The notes below the pieces were generated by a model. That model worked only from the letters and a program-made list of their open reading frames with translations. It searched no databases and was not told the origin of the DNA. Both the position numbers and the translations under genes were made by a program. Of a DNA stretch of 64,000 nucleotides, positions 34,706 through 59,630 are shown piece after piece (within the stretch, counting starts at the first letter, position 1; the number at the start of each line of letters is the position of its first letter). Source of the DNA: Hemibagrus wyckioides (lineage: Eukaryota; Chordata; Actinopteri; Siluriformes; Bagridae); contig NC_080710.1 in the NCBI RefSeq assembly GCF_019097595.1, forward strand, positions 18,835,780 to 18,899,779. The letters are read 5' to 3'.

Positions 34706-35464
34706 TTGCTGTGTTTTATTCTAACAATTTAATTTACACGTTTACTACTATGCATTATCTTATCTTTTGATTTTCTGAAAAGTGTCTTCCCCTTTTTAAG
34801 GGTAGCCTACTTGCAAAACATGATTCACTCATTTTCCAACCAGAAACCTGTAGGTCGTCCAATTTTAAGCCACTGGGCCGATAACGAGTTTCATACTGCT
34901 AAATGCAAGAGCTGCGCTGAGTCAAGGCAGGAAAATGAAACCAGCTATGAAAGAAAGACTTGTATGTTGACAAGCTGCCCACTCTAAACTGAAGCTGCTG
35001 GTGTAGGTGGGCTTAGTGAGGAGACACTAAAATAGCACCTCTCCTAGGTCTTGTGCATGAAAGAATAAGGATAAGGTAGCATAGATGTAAAGCTGCTAGT
35101 CTTTAAGTCTCCACAGCAACTTAATCTGCTTTTCTGGCTGTTTCAATGTAGCAGACTACAGAACATAAAATTAAACTGTGATTCAATTAATCCTGCTGAA
35201 AGTCCATCTTGGATTGACCCACTGCAACAGCACTGCCTGGTAAGTTATTTTTAAACTTCCTAATTACTTGATCTATAAATGCATGAGGTTATCAGACTGC
35301 CTTACTGTTAGGTTATTTTCTTTGAAACAACAGGAATATGATGTTAATTGAAGAGCAATAATTCAGAGGTTAATTTTTAAAAAAATACATAAATTAAATA
35401 ATTATAAAATAAATTTGACCAGCTTGCCTCGTGTTTTGGAAATCCGTAGCTGGTCAGCTGGTCA

Positions 35465-35465
<1 letters not shown>

Positions 35466-35513
<48 letters not shown>
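35466..35513. repeat. (TA)n microsatellite
   Basis: About 24 TA units that abut the left end of a Tc1-like element at 35514. Confidence 0.97.
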
Positions 35514-35514
<1 letters not shown>

Positions 35515-35893
35515 CTCTGGAAAAATATGAGACCACTGCAAAATAATCAGTTTCTTATGCTTTTTTTTCTTACAACACATCAAAATAACCCAAGATCATG
35601 CAGTATTTGCAGAGCTTTAATAACTCAAATAAAACAAAATGCTAATAATTTGTAAACAAATTATGTCAATGCTTTGGCTAAATAACATTACGAAATCAGT
35701 ATTTTCATGTGTTTTGGCTCCATGCTCTTCACCATTGCTGTTGGGGAACTTTATATCACTCTTTTTGCAAAAAAGCAAACAGCTCAGCTTTGCTTGATGG
35801 TTTGTGACCATCCATCCTCCTCTTGATGACATTCCAGAGGTTTTCAATAGGGTTCAGATTGGGCAGGGGTCTCTTATTTTATTTCCAGAGCTG
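35514..35893 (-). mobile_element. Tc1-like non-autonomous element
   Basis: Terminal inverted repeats GCTCTGGAAAAATATGAGAC (left) and GTCTCTTATTTTATTTCCAG, then AGCTG (right) are flanked by TA. Inside, on the minus strand, about 35777-35860 reads NPIENLWNVIKRRMDGHKPS, then SKAELFAFLQKE and a stop. This is the C-terminal part of a Tc1-like transposase, and further stops follow. The catalytic N-terminal regions are deleted at the right end, next to the terminal repeat. Confidence 0.8.
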
Positions 35894-36132
35894 TATATTT
35901 GTTTTCTATTTCTATTTCCATCTATTCTAATATAATCTGCTCATTTCTTGAATGAAATCACACAGAATACACGCTAGCCTAAAAAAAAAAAAAAAAAAAA
36001 AAACAATAATAATTTGGTCCAGAAAGAGATTTAGTCTTTTAGATCTTAACCTCTAAAGAGAATGACTCTACAAGAAATATTCAACAATTGGATCGAGAGG
36101 AATGTTTTTTCGGCTGCAGGACAAGGCATGTC

Positions 36133-36175
36133 ATTGGCTACATTGAGAAGGGGCGGGCTTTCTGCCTTTATTGGC
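36133..36175. promoter_or_regulatory. stk40 promoter: two CCAAT boxes and a GC box
   Basis: ATTGGC occurs at 36133-36138 and 36170-36175 (inverted CCAAT boxes, NF-Y type), with GGGGCGGG (Sp1 type) at 36150-36157. CpG-rich DNA follows to about 36560 and there is no TATA box. The layout is that of a housekeeping-type promoter; the exact transcription start is not determined. Confidence 0.6.
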
Positions 36176-36219
36176 TGAGCTGCACTGTCGCTTATCCTAC
36201 GTGCGTCATTTCCGTTGTC

Positions 36220-36444
36220 AGGTGGTGCTGCTATGGAAAGATGTGATCAGCAGTCCCAAGAAGGCTTTTCCTGATTACCAGTTTCGGTAATGCTGTGAAA
36301 AAAAAACCGTGCATTTTGAAAGACAGAGTGTTTTGTGGTGTGGAGGAACTGTCAGTGCACCGCTCCTCGGCAAAGACTCGGACAAAGATGTCGGCGTTTG
36401 TGTAGACAACACAGGATATTCCCCCCGGCGGTTTTTAGCTAGAG
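36220..36444 (+). other. stk40: stk40 non-coding first exon
   Basis: GC-rich sequence ends at a strong donor (AGAG|GTGAGT, 36445). The first coding exon begins at 39565, giving an intron of about 3.1 kb. The 5' edge is approximate. Confidence 0.5.
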
Positions 36445-39400
36445 GTGAGTTATTAAATGGCCCTTGAGTCGAGTCAGTGGACCAAGCTTTGCGTTAAAGA
36501 GCCGAGCTAACACTCGCTGGTTAGCTAGAAAGCTACACAAATATCTAATTCGTCGCGTCCGGCTAGCAGGTACTTCATTGAGTTTACAGAAATATACATT
36601 GTTTGAAGTCGTATTGTCCAGAGCTAAACAGAGATATTAGCTTTGTCCTCGGGAAACATAGCTTCGTTTAAGTTAGCTGAGAAAAAAAAAAAAGTATCAG
36701 CTGGAAATGTTAGCTGTATGTGGCTATAAAACGCACCGACGCCACTTTAACGGACTACAGAAACAAACTGCATTCTCTCCCACGTGAATTGAGCAGTTTT
36801 ACATGTAGACGCAAGCTAACATTTGACTAGCTGATCTCAAATCCGAGTCGAGGTCAGCGATATATCACTGTAATCAACTGACTGAGCTGTTCCTGTCTTC
36901 CTGTGACCGAGCTGCTCCTAATCTCCAAGTGCTAACGCTTCCAGTGACCATCATTAGCAAGTCTTGCACAGCAGGGGAGACTTGACCGAGTGAACTGTAA
37001 GAGATGTGTGCGAATTCCCGGTCGTATTGAACACGTTAATGTGAGCCACGAATTCAGCTACAGTTTGTTGCTGGGGTGTTAGCTGCTGTATAGTACAGTG
37101 GGTTATGTATACGATGCTCTGGCTTTTTGTTTCGTTAAAACTTCTCTAGAAAACTTTATTTTTTTTAAAGAACGAGCGCAGATCCCTTGGTAAATTGTGG
37201 TGCTGTAATTCCACACATATGGCTGAAACTCGTGGCTTTAAATTTAGCTCCCTGGCTAATGAGGGTGGCATGTGTTTACAAAGCGGTGTACACACCACAC
37301 ACACACCAGTGACATCATTTCACACAGATACTAACGCTAACACTATTAAAGCCACCAGACTGAATACGCAGACTGAAATGTTGACCTCTAAACCAAACGC
37401 GCTGAGAATACCCTGAGAAACATCATCTCTTTGGACTTGTTTGTAATCTACGTTGTCTGCATACGTGACCTACAAAAGCGTCCAAAAACACTGCGAGATA
37501 AAGCGTGAACATGGGTTCATTGTGCAAAACTGTCAATTGAAATATCTTCACGGGTGATGTCCATGTGACCATGTCTGTCGCATTGTCAGCAGTCTGGAGC
37601 TAGACAGGCATCCGTGATGATGAAACTGAGAATTTATGTACAATAGCAGCCAACTGAACTCCTACTCCCAGTCCCAGACGAGCTGAGTACACTGCTCAGG
37701 ACTGGCTTTTAGGGTTTATTTTTTCTCATGCCTCTTCTTTAGAGCTATAAAATATGAACGCGTGAATACCTAATTATGTGCTAACTGAATGTTAAGTAAA
37801 GAATAAAACAAGATGTGCCATGTTATGGAAAAAAGCATCCTCTGGTGAATGGTTTGATGTGCCCTAAAATGAACCCGATTGTTTTGCTATAAGTGTTTTA
37901 TTCCTCTTGTACTACAGTAAATACAGCAATAATATGTCGGTTTATTACTGATCAGCATGTACTTTTAACCATTTAAAACTGTTTCACTATTGCGAGACAA
38001 GTTAGTTCCTGTTCTTGCTTACATTACATCAGAGGCCTGTCACGAAACTCTTATTCCCTCTAAAAAAAAATAAAAATAAAAAATCCACAAATGGTCAATT
38101 TACCAGGAACAATAACATGCAAAGTTTGCCATAAAGGTTCTCCTATGGCAGAGAACTTGGACTCCTTCCATAATGTTAAAATACAATAGATAGTTTAATG
38201 TATGTTTTATTTTGTATGATGCTTGCCCATTTATTACTAGCCTATCATTAGATTTTGTAGGTCGTTTGCTGTAAAAGTCCCTCTGAGCATTTATATACCA
38301 TGTGATTTGATTTACAGCCAATACTGCTGCCAGGTGCTGATGAATGAACTAGATTTGAGAAATCAACAGTGCTGTGGTACAACTAAATATAAATATAATG
38401 AGAGTCCGGTTCATTTAACTTTTCACTTAGGCTGATGGCCCGAGGCTGTCTCTGTTATGTTGCTTGTCCTATTCTGAAATGAATTGTTTTGAGATTTGTC
38501 TTGAATGGACAAGTTTTCAAGCTTTTGACGTGTCACATTAGTATATGTATCTAACTTTTTTTTTTTTTTTTTTAATATTATTATTTCTGGCTAGTCTTTG
38601 GGAAGTGGGAACCATGCAGTTGCTCTTATGAGTCATACTTTAATATTAGGCATGCACTTCCTCCTTACAGGAACTAGGGAGAGAGTTTCAGCAAATTATA
38701 GAAACTAGTTTCTCGACAAGACAAATGGACAAACTTCCCCTGATATGGTATATGACCCTAGATTTTTTTTTTTTTAATTTTATTTTCATTTAAAACTGTC
38801 TGAATCTTAAAGCCAACCAGTTTTGAAATGTTTGTGAAATTAAAGTTACTTGACCGGTACTGAATTCTACAGTCTCGTTTGTATTTTTGTGCCACCCATG
38901 TTTATTAATACACTTAGTACGAGAGGAACGAGCAGTAAAGGGTTTCTGCTCAAAGGGAAACAGTGATCCATCATAAAGCCATAGTCTATTTTTGTAGAAG
39001 TGTTTTTCCATTGGTCTGTGCATGCTCGCAGTCTCACTGAAATTTAAATGTCCACAGTAGAACTCATGCATTTATTCCCATTGTTTTGCTGCAGTCTCCT
39101 CAGGAGATTTCACCCCAGCAGCCATTCTCTGTTGATGCAAATGGACCTGTGATGGCCTGCCATTCATTCAGGGCCACCGCTGTTGGCAGATCTTGTGATT
39201 GTCGTAAAGTGGTGGGGAGGGGTTATCTCTCACTGAAGCCAAATCCCATCCCCCACATAAATGTCTTTTTTCCTGCTGGTGACTCACCCTTTGCTGCCAG
39301 TCTACTGGAAGTCCTCAGTAGCACTGTACTGAATGTTTTCTTTCTTATATGGAATGTGGTGAGCCAGGTTCCCTCTGTCAGGGTTCTGCTTACTACAGTA

Positions 39401-39564
39401 CTATGTAGGTGCTTACGGTCTCAGCTCCAGCCCTGCTGTTATTTACTATTTTCTGTCTGTTTTGTAGATTTTAAACATTTGTTAGTTTTTCTGTACGTAT
39501 AGTAATCTGACCTATTTGACGTGATTTTTTTTTTTTTGCTTATCTGCTTCTTTTGTCTTTACAG
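36445..39564 (+). other. stk40 intron 1
   Basis: The first few hundred bases are CpG-rich; the rest is AT-rich. A 138-residue frame at 39086-39502 has acceptor-like sequence at 39094 but no recognisable protein and no matching donor, so it is not called. A T-run is at 38554-38573. Confidence 0.5.
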
Positions 39565-39570
39565 ATCAGA

Positions 39571-50685
<11,115 letters not shown>

Positions 50686-51260
50686 AGGATCACTGTGCAC
50701 AGGCTGTGCCATGCAGCCGGGTTCATGTGTGCGTGTGGTTGCTTTAAAGAGCATTTGGGTGAGGAGATGCAGCATGCTGGACAGTTCTCTCATCTGCTCC
50801 TCTCACTGGTTAAAGAAGGTGACTCTGGTTTGAGCAACACACAAGACGAATGGGTTCTGAGCCCCTGCCGTACCCCACTCCCTCTCACTCTGCCATACAG
50901 ACATTAGCAGCAATACAGGAACTGAATCATGTAGCAAATGGGTGCGGACACACGCACACATAACTCGCACCTCTCATTCTCCTTTTCTACTCTCAGCACT
51001 TTCCAAGGGGAACAGCTCAGATCCCCTGACCCCAGTTGTCATCCCTCCATGTGTTCCTCAGTCCTTCAGTCAACCACACCCATCCATACTGGGTTCCATT
51101 TGCATCCACAATTGCTAATCTACCTCTTAACGTCTCTGTTTCTGTCTCTCGGTCCGTTTAGAACTGTGCTCTCAATAGTTTTGAAAAACAGGTATCCAAA
51201 TGTGGGGATATGACCACAAGCACAGGTGAAGAGCATTATCATTTGTTGTTGTTGTTGTTG

Positions 51261-51302
<42 letters not shown>

Positions 51303-53965
51303 GTTATTATTTCAGCATTCTGGCATGTCAAAACCAGCGATAAAATTATCTCCATAATATGAATAAGCTTGGCTCTCCTCTCCTGTTAGAAAGGTAGCAT
51401 TTTAAGAACATCCCCCCCCTCCATGCCATTTTTATTAGTTAATTCTTGTTTGCATCACTTCATAAATTATTTTGTAACACAAGAACTCTGTAGGAATTCC
51501 TTGCTTGATGGGGTATTTGACAGGCAGCTAGCAATGTACAGCTCTAAATCTAGATGCCAAGAATAGTCCCAAAAGCTCCTGCTTTGCAACCTGCTGCCCC
51601 ATGAGGTACGATATTCTTCCCTTATCAGCTAAAGGTGCAGTCTGCAGTGGTCCCAAAGCTTTTTTTTTCTTCTTTTTTTTTTAAAAAAAAATGCACACCC
51701 CTGTCCATATAGAAATTTTGTCTTACACATGATTTCCTGAAATTTAAAGCACATGCCTTCTAGGTTTCGTTCTTATGATTTGCTTATCATTAACTGTGGC
51801 CGTAGAGCAACCAGAGATGTTATAAAGCTGTCAGAAGAAGGATGGCTGAGGCTGCAATCATGCGGAAGTTTAAGCCCCATTAAGCTCCAGAAGTGCAAGC
51901 TTTAATCTCTTCCCAACCCCTGTGGTGACCAACAGCCAACATCTTGAGCTGACCTTTTGAAAACAAGCCAGCACTCCTTTTCTGCCACACCGTATTAAGC
52001 CAAAACCTTGGCTGCCCTTCTGGTCATTGTACTGGGGACTGGCCACTAAAACCTAGGCATATAACATACCCTAATACCCATCATTCACTTTTAGTGCCAT
52101 TGTCTTCATCCATCATGTATATAAAGATTGAGTGCAGTTCTCTTGATACATTGATCATATTTTTGTTTTCCTAATCACCTTTGAGAAAGTCATAGGATAT
52201 AAATACTTACAATCTTGTCAGACTGTTCACCAATCCAATCTAAGCTACTTGTATAAATCATTGCCACAGAATATCTTGCCTTAGATTCAGACTTCAACAG
52301 TGAGTGGTGATTTTGTACCTTTCGGTGGTCTAGTATATTTTAGTAAACAGGTGGTTGTCTTGCATCAGCCTTTCTACCTGTGACATAGCTTGTGAAGGCC
52401 TGCCTGGTTCACTAATATTAGGGGGGAAATGTAATCCAGTACTGTAGGCCTCTGAGCTTCTCGAACGTAATCTGTTTTTCTTTGTTTTGTGCGCTCGGTT
52501 TTTAAAGCGCAAAACGAGACAGAAAGCATGAGTGAAACTGTTTAGCTTTGCTTGGGTTTCATTTTTTTGGGTGTTCAATTTTATTTATTCACTGTGTACA
52601 AATGATCTTGCTTTAAAATTCTATTATTTTGAACACTGCCTCTGTCTTTGTAAGGCGTGAAGTAACATGAGATCATCACATAATCCAGTTCTAAATTAGT
52701 GCTGTGATCTTTTTTTTTTTTTTCCCCCCCAAATAATCCACAGTGACAGCTTCTTCTTCTCCTTTTTTTTTTTTAAATAACCCTTTTTTTTTTGTCTGAG
52801 TAAATGTTGCCAGAATCCTGATGGTTTATTAAGCTACATTAATAAGACTGACTTTGCATAGCTCTATTTTTAGACAAATGAAATTATAGCACATTATGAC
52901 AATAAGGAATTATTTAGAGTTTATCCTGCAAGTTTAATACAACACGCTCACACGGCCAGTGTGCAAACATTATCCTGATGTAGCTATACGAGTAGGCTGC
53001 CATCAAGAGTTACACCAAGGCATCGACATGAGGAGTATTTATCAAAGTAATTTTGCCTTCCACTATTGAAAGCATTAGTGTGCTCCCACTTCAATGTGAA
53101 TATTTTTTTTTTTTTTTTTTAAATATATTGCAGTATTGTAGATGACTTCTCTGGGTGGCACAGAAGACTTCTGTGGGTGGCAGTAAAGGGGCATGTGTAA
53201 GTCCCCACTAAATTTAAATCACTGCATCTATAAAACATTAAGGAAACGCAGTGTAGTGACCCCCAGCTCCATCATCTTACCACAAATCTGTGGGTTTACA
53301 ATGTGACTTGGTGGAGTGGTTGTGTAGTCAATACCTTAACTTAGACCATAATTGTTGTTGAATGCCCCATGTACGTGTCTTAACAGAACCCACTCCCTGC
53401 ATTTTATTTTATTTTATTTTTTCCTTGTAGCACCCTTGGCATCACAAAGCCAAGCTGTGTATTTGCAGCATGATGCATTTATGTTGTTCAGCTATACTGT
53501 TTCATATGTTAAGAAATGCATGACTCGGACTTGCAGGATGTGCCACATGATCTCTGCATTTAGGTTGCCAGAACATTTGGGTGTGGCTGTAGGTGTTTTT
53601 AAAAATAAATTGCATTTGGTATCCAGTTAAAAATACACTAAAAAACCCCAGAAGATTCATCTCAGTGGCGCTAAATGGGAGAATTTATTAGTCAGTAATT
53701 TTAGTTTAAAGGTATGAATTTTTTTTTTTTTTTTCTTGTCCTGTCATAAACATGTCCGCTAACTGGAAAATGGTGTAAAATGAGACGATGGTGAAATTAG
53801 TTAACAGCCTAAATGTTCGGTGTTGTAAGCTGCTTGTTTGGATAGATGTCACAGAAGAAACTGGGTAATTGTACAGATAAAACAAATTTGTATAAATGAC
53901 ATATTTTTGTACTTCATAAAATCTCTACATGCATGTCAGCAATAAATTTGATATGGAACATCCTG
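50686..53965 (+). other. stk40: stk40 3' UTR
   Basis: About 3.3 kb from the stop to AATAAA at 53941-53946; an earlier AATAAA at 53604-53609 could end a shorter form. There are many T-runs and one compound microsatellite. No coding potential was accepted. The 3' limit is inferred from the hexamers and from the long UTR known for vertebrate STK40. Confidence 0.5.
51244..51311. repeat. (GTT)n(ATT)n microsatellite
   Basis: A compound array inside the inferred stk40 3' UTR. Confidence 0.95.
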
Positions 53966-56900
53966 GCTTGTTGATTTTATCTGGCTGACAATGTGTTTTT
54001 TATTAGCAGCATGCAGGCAAATGTATTTGAGGAAGTTTGTACAGTGCTATCTTTGACAACAGTTATGGTAAGATATAGCAATGTAAAAGCTTGACAGGGT
54101 CAAATTTGTCATAAATTCACATTTAGGGTGTGTTGGGAGTAGACCATTTCAGTTAGATAATGTAAATGACCATTAAAGTTGTTGCAGCTTTGTGTGAGCC
54201 AGTGAGCTAAGTCTTTGCGGTGCCCTCTAGTGGAATTTTAATGTCACACAGGATGAAGTCAGAGTGCATCTCCAGGACATGCTTGTTGATCATACAAGCA
54301 GGATGTCCGCCCTTTGTCATAGGAAAATCATTTTGTTGGTGTCCTCAAGAGCCACAAATGTATGATGTAAAATGTACAAAAATGTATGGTCGTTAAATTG
54401 TAAAGTGTTTATATCGGTGTGCTAATAATTCCCAACACAAATGGATACAGAAACATAAAATCAAATTGAAGCAAGAAACTAAGAATAGAAAAATCTAATA
54501 ATACAAAGGAGACAAAAAGGTCCTGTACTGAGGAGTGCAGGATCATTTTACAAGTGTTCTCCACCCTTGTTAGCTATTTCATTGTAGAGGTGCCAATCAT
54601 TTGGAAATCATTTTCTTTAAATAAAAAAAATTTCTTCAAGGGTGCAAATACTTACTTCAATGTACATAGCAGTGGCAAAAGCACTGATGACTGAAAACAC
54701 AATTCACTTAAAACTGGAGTGTACTGAGAAGGCTTCACATTATACCTTTGTATGATTGAACATGAAGAGTTATGAGCTGTAGGTAATGGTCCAGCTGTGG
54801 AGTTTATTACACTTTAGTGAGCAGTGTGTTGGAAGACCTCTGAGCACATGCTTCCTCTGGAAAGCCTGAGCCGGCATTGGGGGTATAGGCAAGTGAAGGC
54901 CCTTTCCTCAGTGTTAAGTACCAATACTCCAGGAGGACAGGTTCTGTTTCCCAAACAGTTTGGGAACAACATTTGCAAACAATATAACATTAATAAGTAA
55001 TTAAATCTCTAGCAAAAAATATGTAATTAAATTAACATTCAGCATTTTTGCAATGCAATCATTACTTGTAGCATTATTCATATTAAATTCCTTGAAGTTA
55101 CTCTTATTTCCTAAAATCCTTGGGAGGAGGCTAGGTTTGGGTGGAGTTGCTGCTGTGATTTCTTGCAGACTTTCCAGAATGAAGTTCGTGCTCTACTCAT
55201 TTCCCCTTCATCAACTCACTGTGTGTTCAAGACGGAGATCAGCAATATCTCTCAGTGACATTATATCCTGTTATTCAGTTTAACAAATTTACAACATTTT
55301 TTTTTCTTTTTTTTTTTGCGGCTTGGTAATCTATTGTGAGTTGCTGAAATGGGCGACCCCAGTGCCCTGGCTCGCAGTCTGATTTGAGAAAATTCAGCTG
55401 GAAAAGTTTTAAGTCACTCAAACTTCAACTATATGTAGGGAAGTGGTAAATATATGTACCACTAAATAATTTAAGTTATATGAGCACGGTATATTATATG
55501 GCTTCAAAACCTTTTATACTTGCTTGCCTTTCTTTGTTACTTGGACTCATTATCCGATAGCCCAGACTTTGGTTATTGGCATGTGGTACTAATCTTGGAT
55601 TTCTCTAAAGCATTTACTAAGGTGAGAAAGAATGTGTAGGGGTAAAAAAAAAAAAAAATCTATGACAGAATGGCCTCTAGTATTATTTGTGACTCACCCA
55701 CCCCCTTTCCGCCAAATAAGAAACATATTTAGCAGTGATGGGTTTCAGTTGCTTTGACTCCTACTTTTCTAGGATGCCAAAGCATGAAATACTCCTCCAA
55801 CATCAGTTGCAAACTTTCCAAATTTACACAAAGTACAAGAACCATATAACCTTAAAGCTGCTCTTAAATCTGTCACAAAGGATAAGCACTACTATTCTTT
55901 ACTCCAATGGTCTAAACAATAGAGTTGTCAGCTTGTCCGGATATGAAATGTGAATTCTATTTTTATCTGAAAATTGGCAGGATGAGAGGATGCCTGAGTG
56001 TTTTTCTCTAAATATCGCTGACTCCACAGCATCCTGTCAAGCAATGCTTGAATTCCTTCTTTCACATGTTGTTTGTTACACAGTGTGTTTTGTGTGCATA
56101 AGCAGATTTTATAATACACAATGTCTGTTCATTTAGGTAACAAGTCCACACTATCCACTAGCTCTGCAATGCATACTCCCTCCAGCCATAGAACAACTCC
56201 AGTTTCAATGGACACAGCTCTCTTGAAGTGAATCATCTCCTGTGTAATTGACAAACATTTCAGGGTTAGAACTAAAGCCTGTTTATTCCCTGTGGGTATC
56301 TGTAGAGGACTGTCTTTGTAGTTGGTTTATCCAGTGCCTCATTCTGGGGCACTATCCTCTGTTCAACCCCAAAGCTTCACTGATTCTATTATACAGAGGC
56401 CCAGATGCAGACTCAGTCAATTAAAGCTTCCTGCCTTTGTAAGGTCAGTGCTGTATTGTCCTCTGTGTCCCTGCCTATGAGGTCTTTCCGCTTCCAACTT
56501 TGTGTCTGTGTACAATATGACTGTCCTCAGTACTCTGAGGAGTTCCATGTGCTGATTTATCGGCTCTACCACTGGAGGGCTGCGGCAGAGCTGCTATAAT
56601 TAGAGATACGCCATGTGCATTGTGTGTGTGCTGTGTATTTATCTGTCTGCTGGTACACCAGATACAAGTGATTTCTTGGTTTGTTTGATCAGAACATTGA
56701 AACGTAAACTCATCCTTTGGCCTGATTTTGAAGGGAATGAACTAAACACAAGTGACTGACCACAAGTGTATAAAAACAAACAAAGGTATTTTTTAAAATT
56801 CTAGCTTCTTCATCCGTAAATGCCATTTTCTTTTATTATTACAGAGGAAGGAAGTTGTTGAGAGCAATCATCTGTGATTTGTATCATGGAGTCTTCTGAA

Positions 56901-57208
56901 TCAGTTGATTCATCTGGGATTTTTTTTTACCTTTTCTCATGCGCTGTATCTCTGTGTATTTGGAAAAACTAATATAAAGCAGAAGTGAGGCTGCCCTTCT
57001 CCAAGTGCCTGCTAACAACGAACATGTGGTTTTGGGGAGCAGGGTGACTCTTTCAATAGGTGCCCTTGTTTCTACTGTCAACATTAAATTATGCCAACAC
57101 CATGGGGGGTGGACTTGGATGTTGTTACAGTGCAGTATGTGTGGCTAAGTGTATTTTTGTTTAAGATATTTTAGCCAGTATCTTCAGGAAGCTTGTGTAG
57201 TGTACATA

Positions 57209-57522
57209 CACTATATGGCCAAAAATGTGTGGACACCTGATCATTAAACCCAAAATGTGGATCTTCTCCAAACAGTTGCCACTAAGTTGGAAGCACATAA
57301 TCATAGAATCATGTCCCTGTGCAAAAAGTGAGGGTTATGGCGACATGATTTGCAAGAGCTGGAGTGGAAGAAGTTGAGTTATCCTCAGAAAACCCTGGAC
57401 TCAACCTCACTGAAGAGCTTCCAAATGAATTGAAGCACCAAATGCATCCCAGCAAACATATACAAGCAACCAACAGATGCTTTAAACTCTAGTGGAAAAC
57501 TTCCCAATAGAGAGGAGGTTAT
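57209..57522 (+). mobile_element. Tc1-like 5'-end remnant
   Basis: TA then CACTATATGGCCAAAAATGT, then GTGGACACCTGATCATTAAA is a Tc1-type terminal repeat. The interior includes decayed transposase 3' sequence (GACTCAACCTCACTGAAGAG, matching the DLNPIE-coding region). The right terminal repeat is lost. Confidence 0.7.
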
Positions 57523-57969
57523 AATATGTGCATAATATTTGAATGGTATATGTTATGAAAGATGTTCTGGGTGTATTTCAGTATTCTAGAGTAACAGTCC
57601 AAGTTTGATGCATCTTGAAACTCTGTGTAGGAAGGCTTCCAGTAGATACTGGAGCAAAGATTTGAAACCTCTCATCAAAGACACCTTGTCTAAACAGGAT
57701 GTTGCTATTAATGAATGAAAGCTAGTAACACAAGTTGGCATAATTTCACTTGCATTCTCTCATTTGCATTATTAGAATTTTGGGCTGGGTGTTCAGTTTA
57801 ATCTATCATCGTTGCAACTTATTTTGGCTTCATCCACCTGATTGGTATTGAAACAATTATGCAGATAATCCTTGTTTCACTTTACCCCACCTGCTTCTTC
57901 CATTAAACACAAAGCATACTAAATTGGTTACAAAGAGGCCAAAATCTAAATCTAAGAATGTCAGAAGGA

Positions 57970-57987
57970 TGTGTGTGTGTGTGTGTG
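57970..57987. repeat. (GT)n microsatellite, short
   Basis: About nine GT units. Confidence 0.9.
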
Positions 57988-58602
57988 AGTGTGTAGTGAT
58001 CCCAGCTGTCCTCCCTCATGCAAGCAGCAATGTGCAAAATGAGCCAGAGGAAACACTATGCTCAGTTTCCAGGAGAGCTGAGAGCCCAGCAGGGAAAAAA
58101 CGGCAGGAAATGCTCAGCACAGCAGCTTCACTCAGGTCAATTCTTCAGCACTGGGAGTTTAAACAAAATAACACTTTGGCCAACCGAGAAAATATCATTC
58201 CATCCATATGGGACACGGACAACAGCCTTCAAGTGAAATCCAATAATGTTTTAATCAGTGACACTTTGGAATGTGTTTCAGCAAAGCCAAGTGCCTGTAT
58301 CCATTTGTGTTCAGCAGCAGTGGATAGCTTTCTGGACCCCTAGAGACCTTTTATATTTCATATTTATGCAGAAAAGAGTTGACTTTATGGCAGCTGTGTA
58401 TGTGAGTATTACTATTATTTTGGAAACTGGTGCAGCTGTATGCTCAATTGTACTAGCACAATTTTTTTTTCTCTTTTAAGTATAAACACACTTAAATTTG
58501 GTCATTTGAAGCAGTAAACAGTGTCTTTAATGAAAGCACCAAAAGTCAAAGTGCCTTATTATATCATCAATCTCTTCACTGTGGGATCCATCAAACTACT
58601 GT

Positions 58603-58607
<5 letters not shown>

Positions 58608-58642
<35 letters not shown>
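58608..58642. repeat. (GT)n microsatellite
   Basis: About 17 GT units, the last one imperfect (GCG). Confidence 0.95.
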
Positions 58643-58644
<2 letters not shown>

Positions 58645-59579
58645 TTAATTGTATTTTTCTTGTACATGCAATATTGTATACTGTATACTCACATTGCGTT
58701 CAGTGTTCTTGGACAGGCTCTGGATCTGCTCTGAACAGGATAAAGTACTAACCAAAAGTAAGTGAGTAGGTGGATGTTGTCAAATTACCATGACTATCAT
58801 TTTTTTTTCAGCTATAACCTTTCTCAACAAGGGATTTTAAGATAAAACAATGTGAGAAAAATTGTGGTACCATGCAGGTACATATACTGTACATGTTTAC
58901 AGCGTATACATTTACAAACATTAGAGTTAAATACTTTTTGAGGAATGAAAGGGTATAACTATAGCTTATCATAACTTCAGTAGCAGACAATATTAGAACC
59001 TAAATTATTATTACCTTTATTATTATTTTTTATTTCTTGCAATTTGGTCATTTTCCAATTCCTTCTGTCTACCCACTGTAGGTCTCTGCTAACACACAAC
59101 AGCAACCAACTGTAGGGGTGAAGGCTAGTGCATGCTATATAGCCAGGGGCATCATGAAAAATTCCATGCAACAGTGTGGGTGGGGTCTAAATGAAAGGGG
59201 GAAAAGGGGGATTAATGGGGCCAAATCTACTGTATATCACCTAAAATGTCACTGACATACATTTTGTCAACATTTTCATGTTTTTATACATTTACATATA
59301 TTTTCACTAACAGTTATATGCCGTTTCATAATAATTAAATTTCACTGGTTTTTCTTACTCATGGTAGTGCATGTCTTTTATTCCCTTCTATTATGCCACG
59401 GTATGTAACATGTCTGATGCGTTTATAAAAAAATAAATAAATGCACATTGAATAAAAACAAACAAGCTGAATGATTTCCTTTGCGTCCTGAGGTTATGGT
59501 AGGTGGTTGGTTATAAGCATAGCATTACAATAATACACAAGCCAACGGAAGCCACTACGGAAAGATAGTAAAACCAGTT

Positions 59580-59580
<1 letters not shown>

Positions 59581-59630
<50 letters not shown>
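59581..59630. repeat. (GT)n(GA)n compound microsatellite
   Basis: Eleven GT units followed by about 14 GA units. Confidence 0.97.

Larger units (their letters stand above)
31111..36120. other. intergenic, oscp1 to stk40
   Basis: Five kilobases with no supportable coding exon. This is where human LSM10 would lie. Its Sm-fold signature residues were not found in the open frames on either strand. The interval holds several interspersed repeats listed separately, homopolymer runs (A-run near 35979-36003) and an AT array with a Tc1-like insertion. Confidence 0.5.

Noticed and set aside
39086..39502. 138-residue open frame in stk40 intron 1
   Set aside because: No known domain, no donor that would join it to the coding exon at 39565, and it lies before the known start. 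An acceptor-like CTGCAG at its front could still mark a minor untranslated exon.
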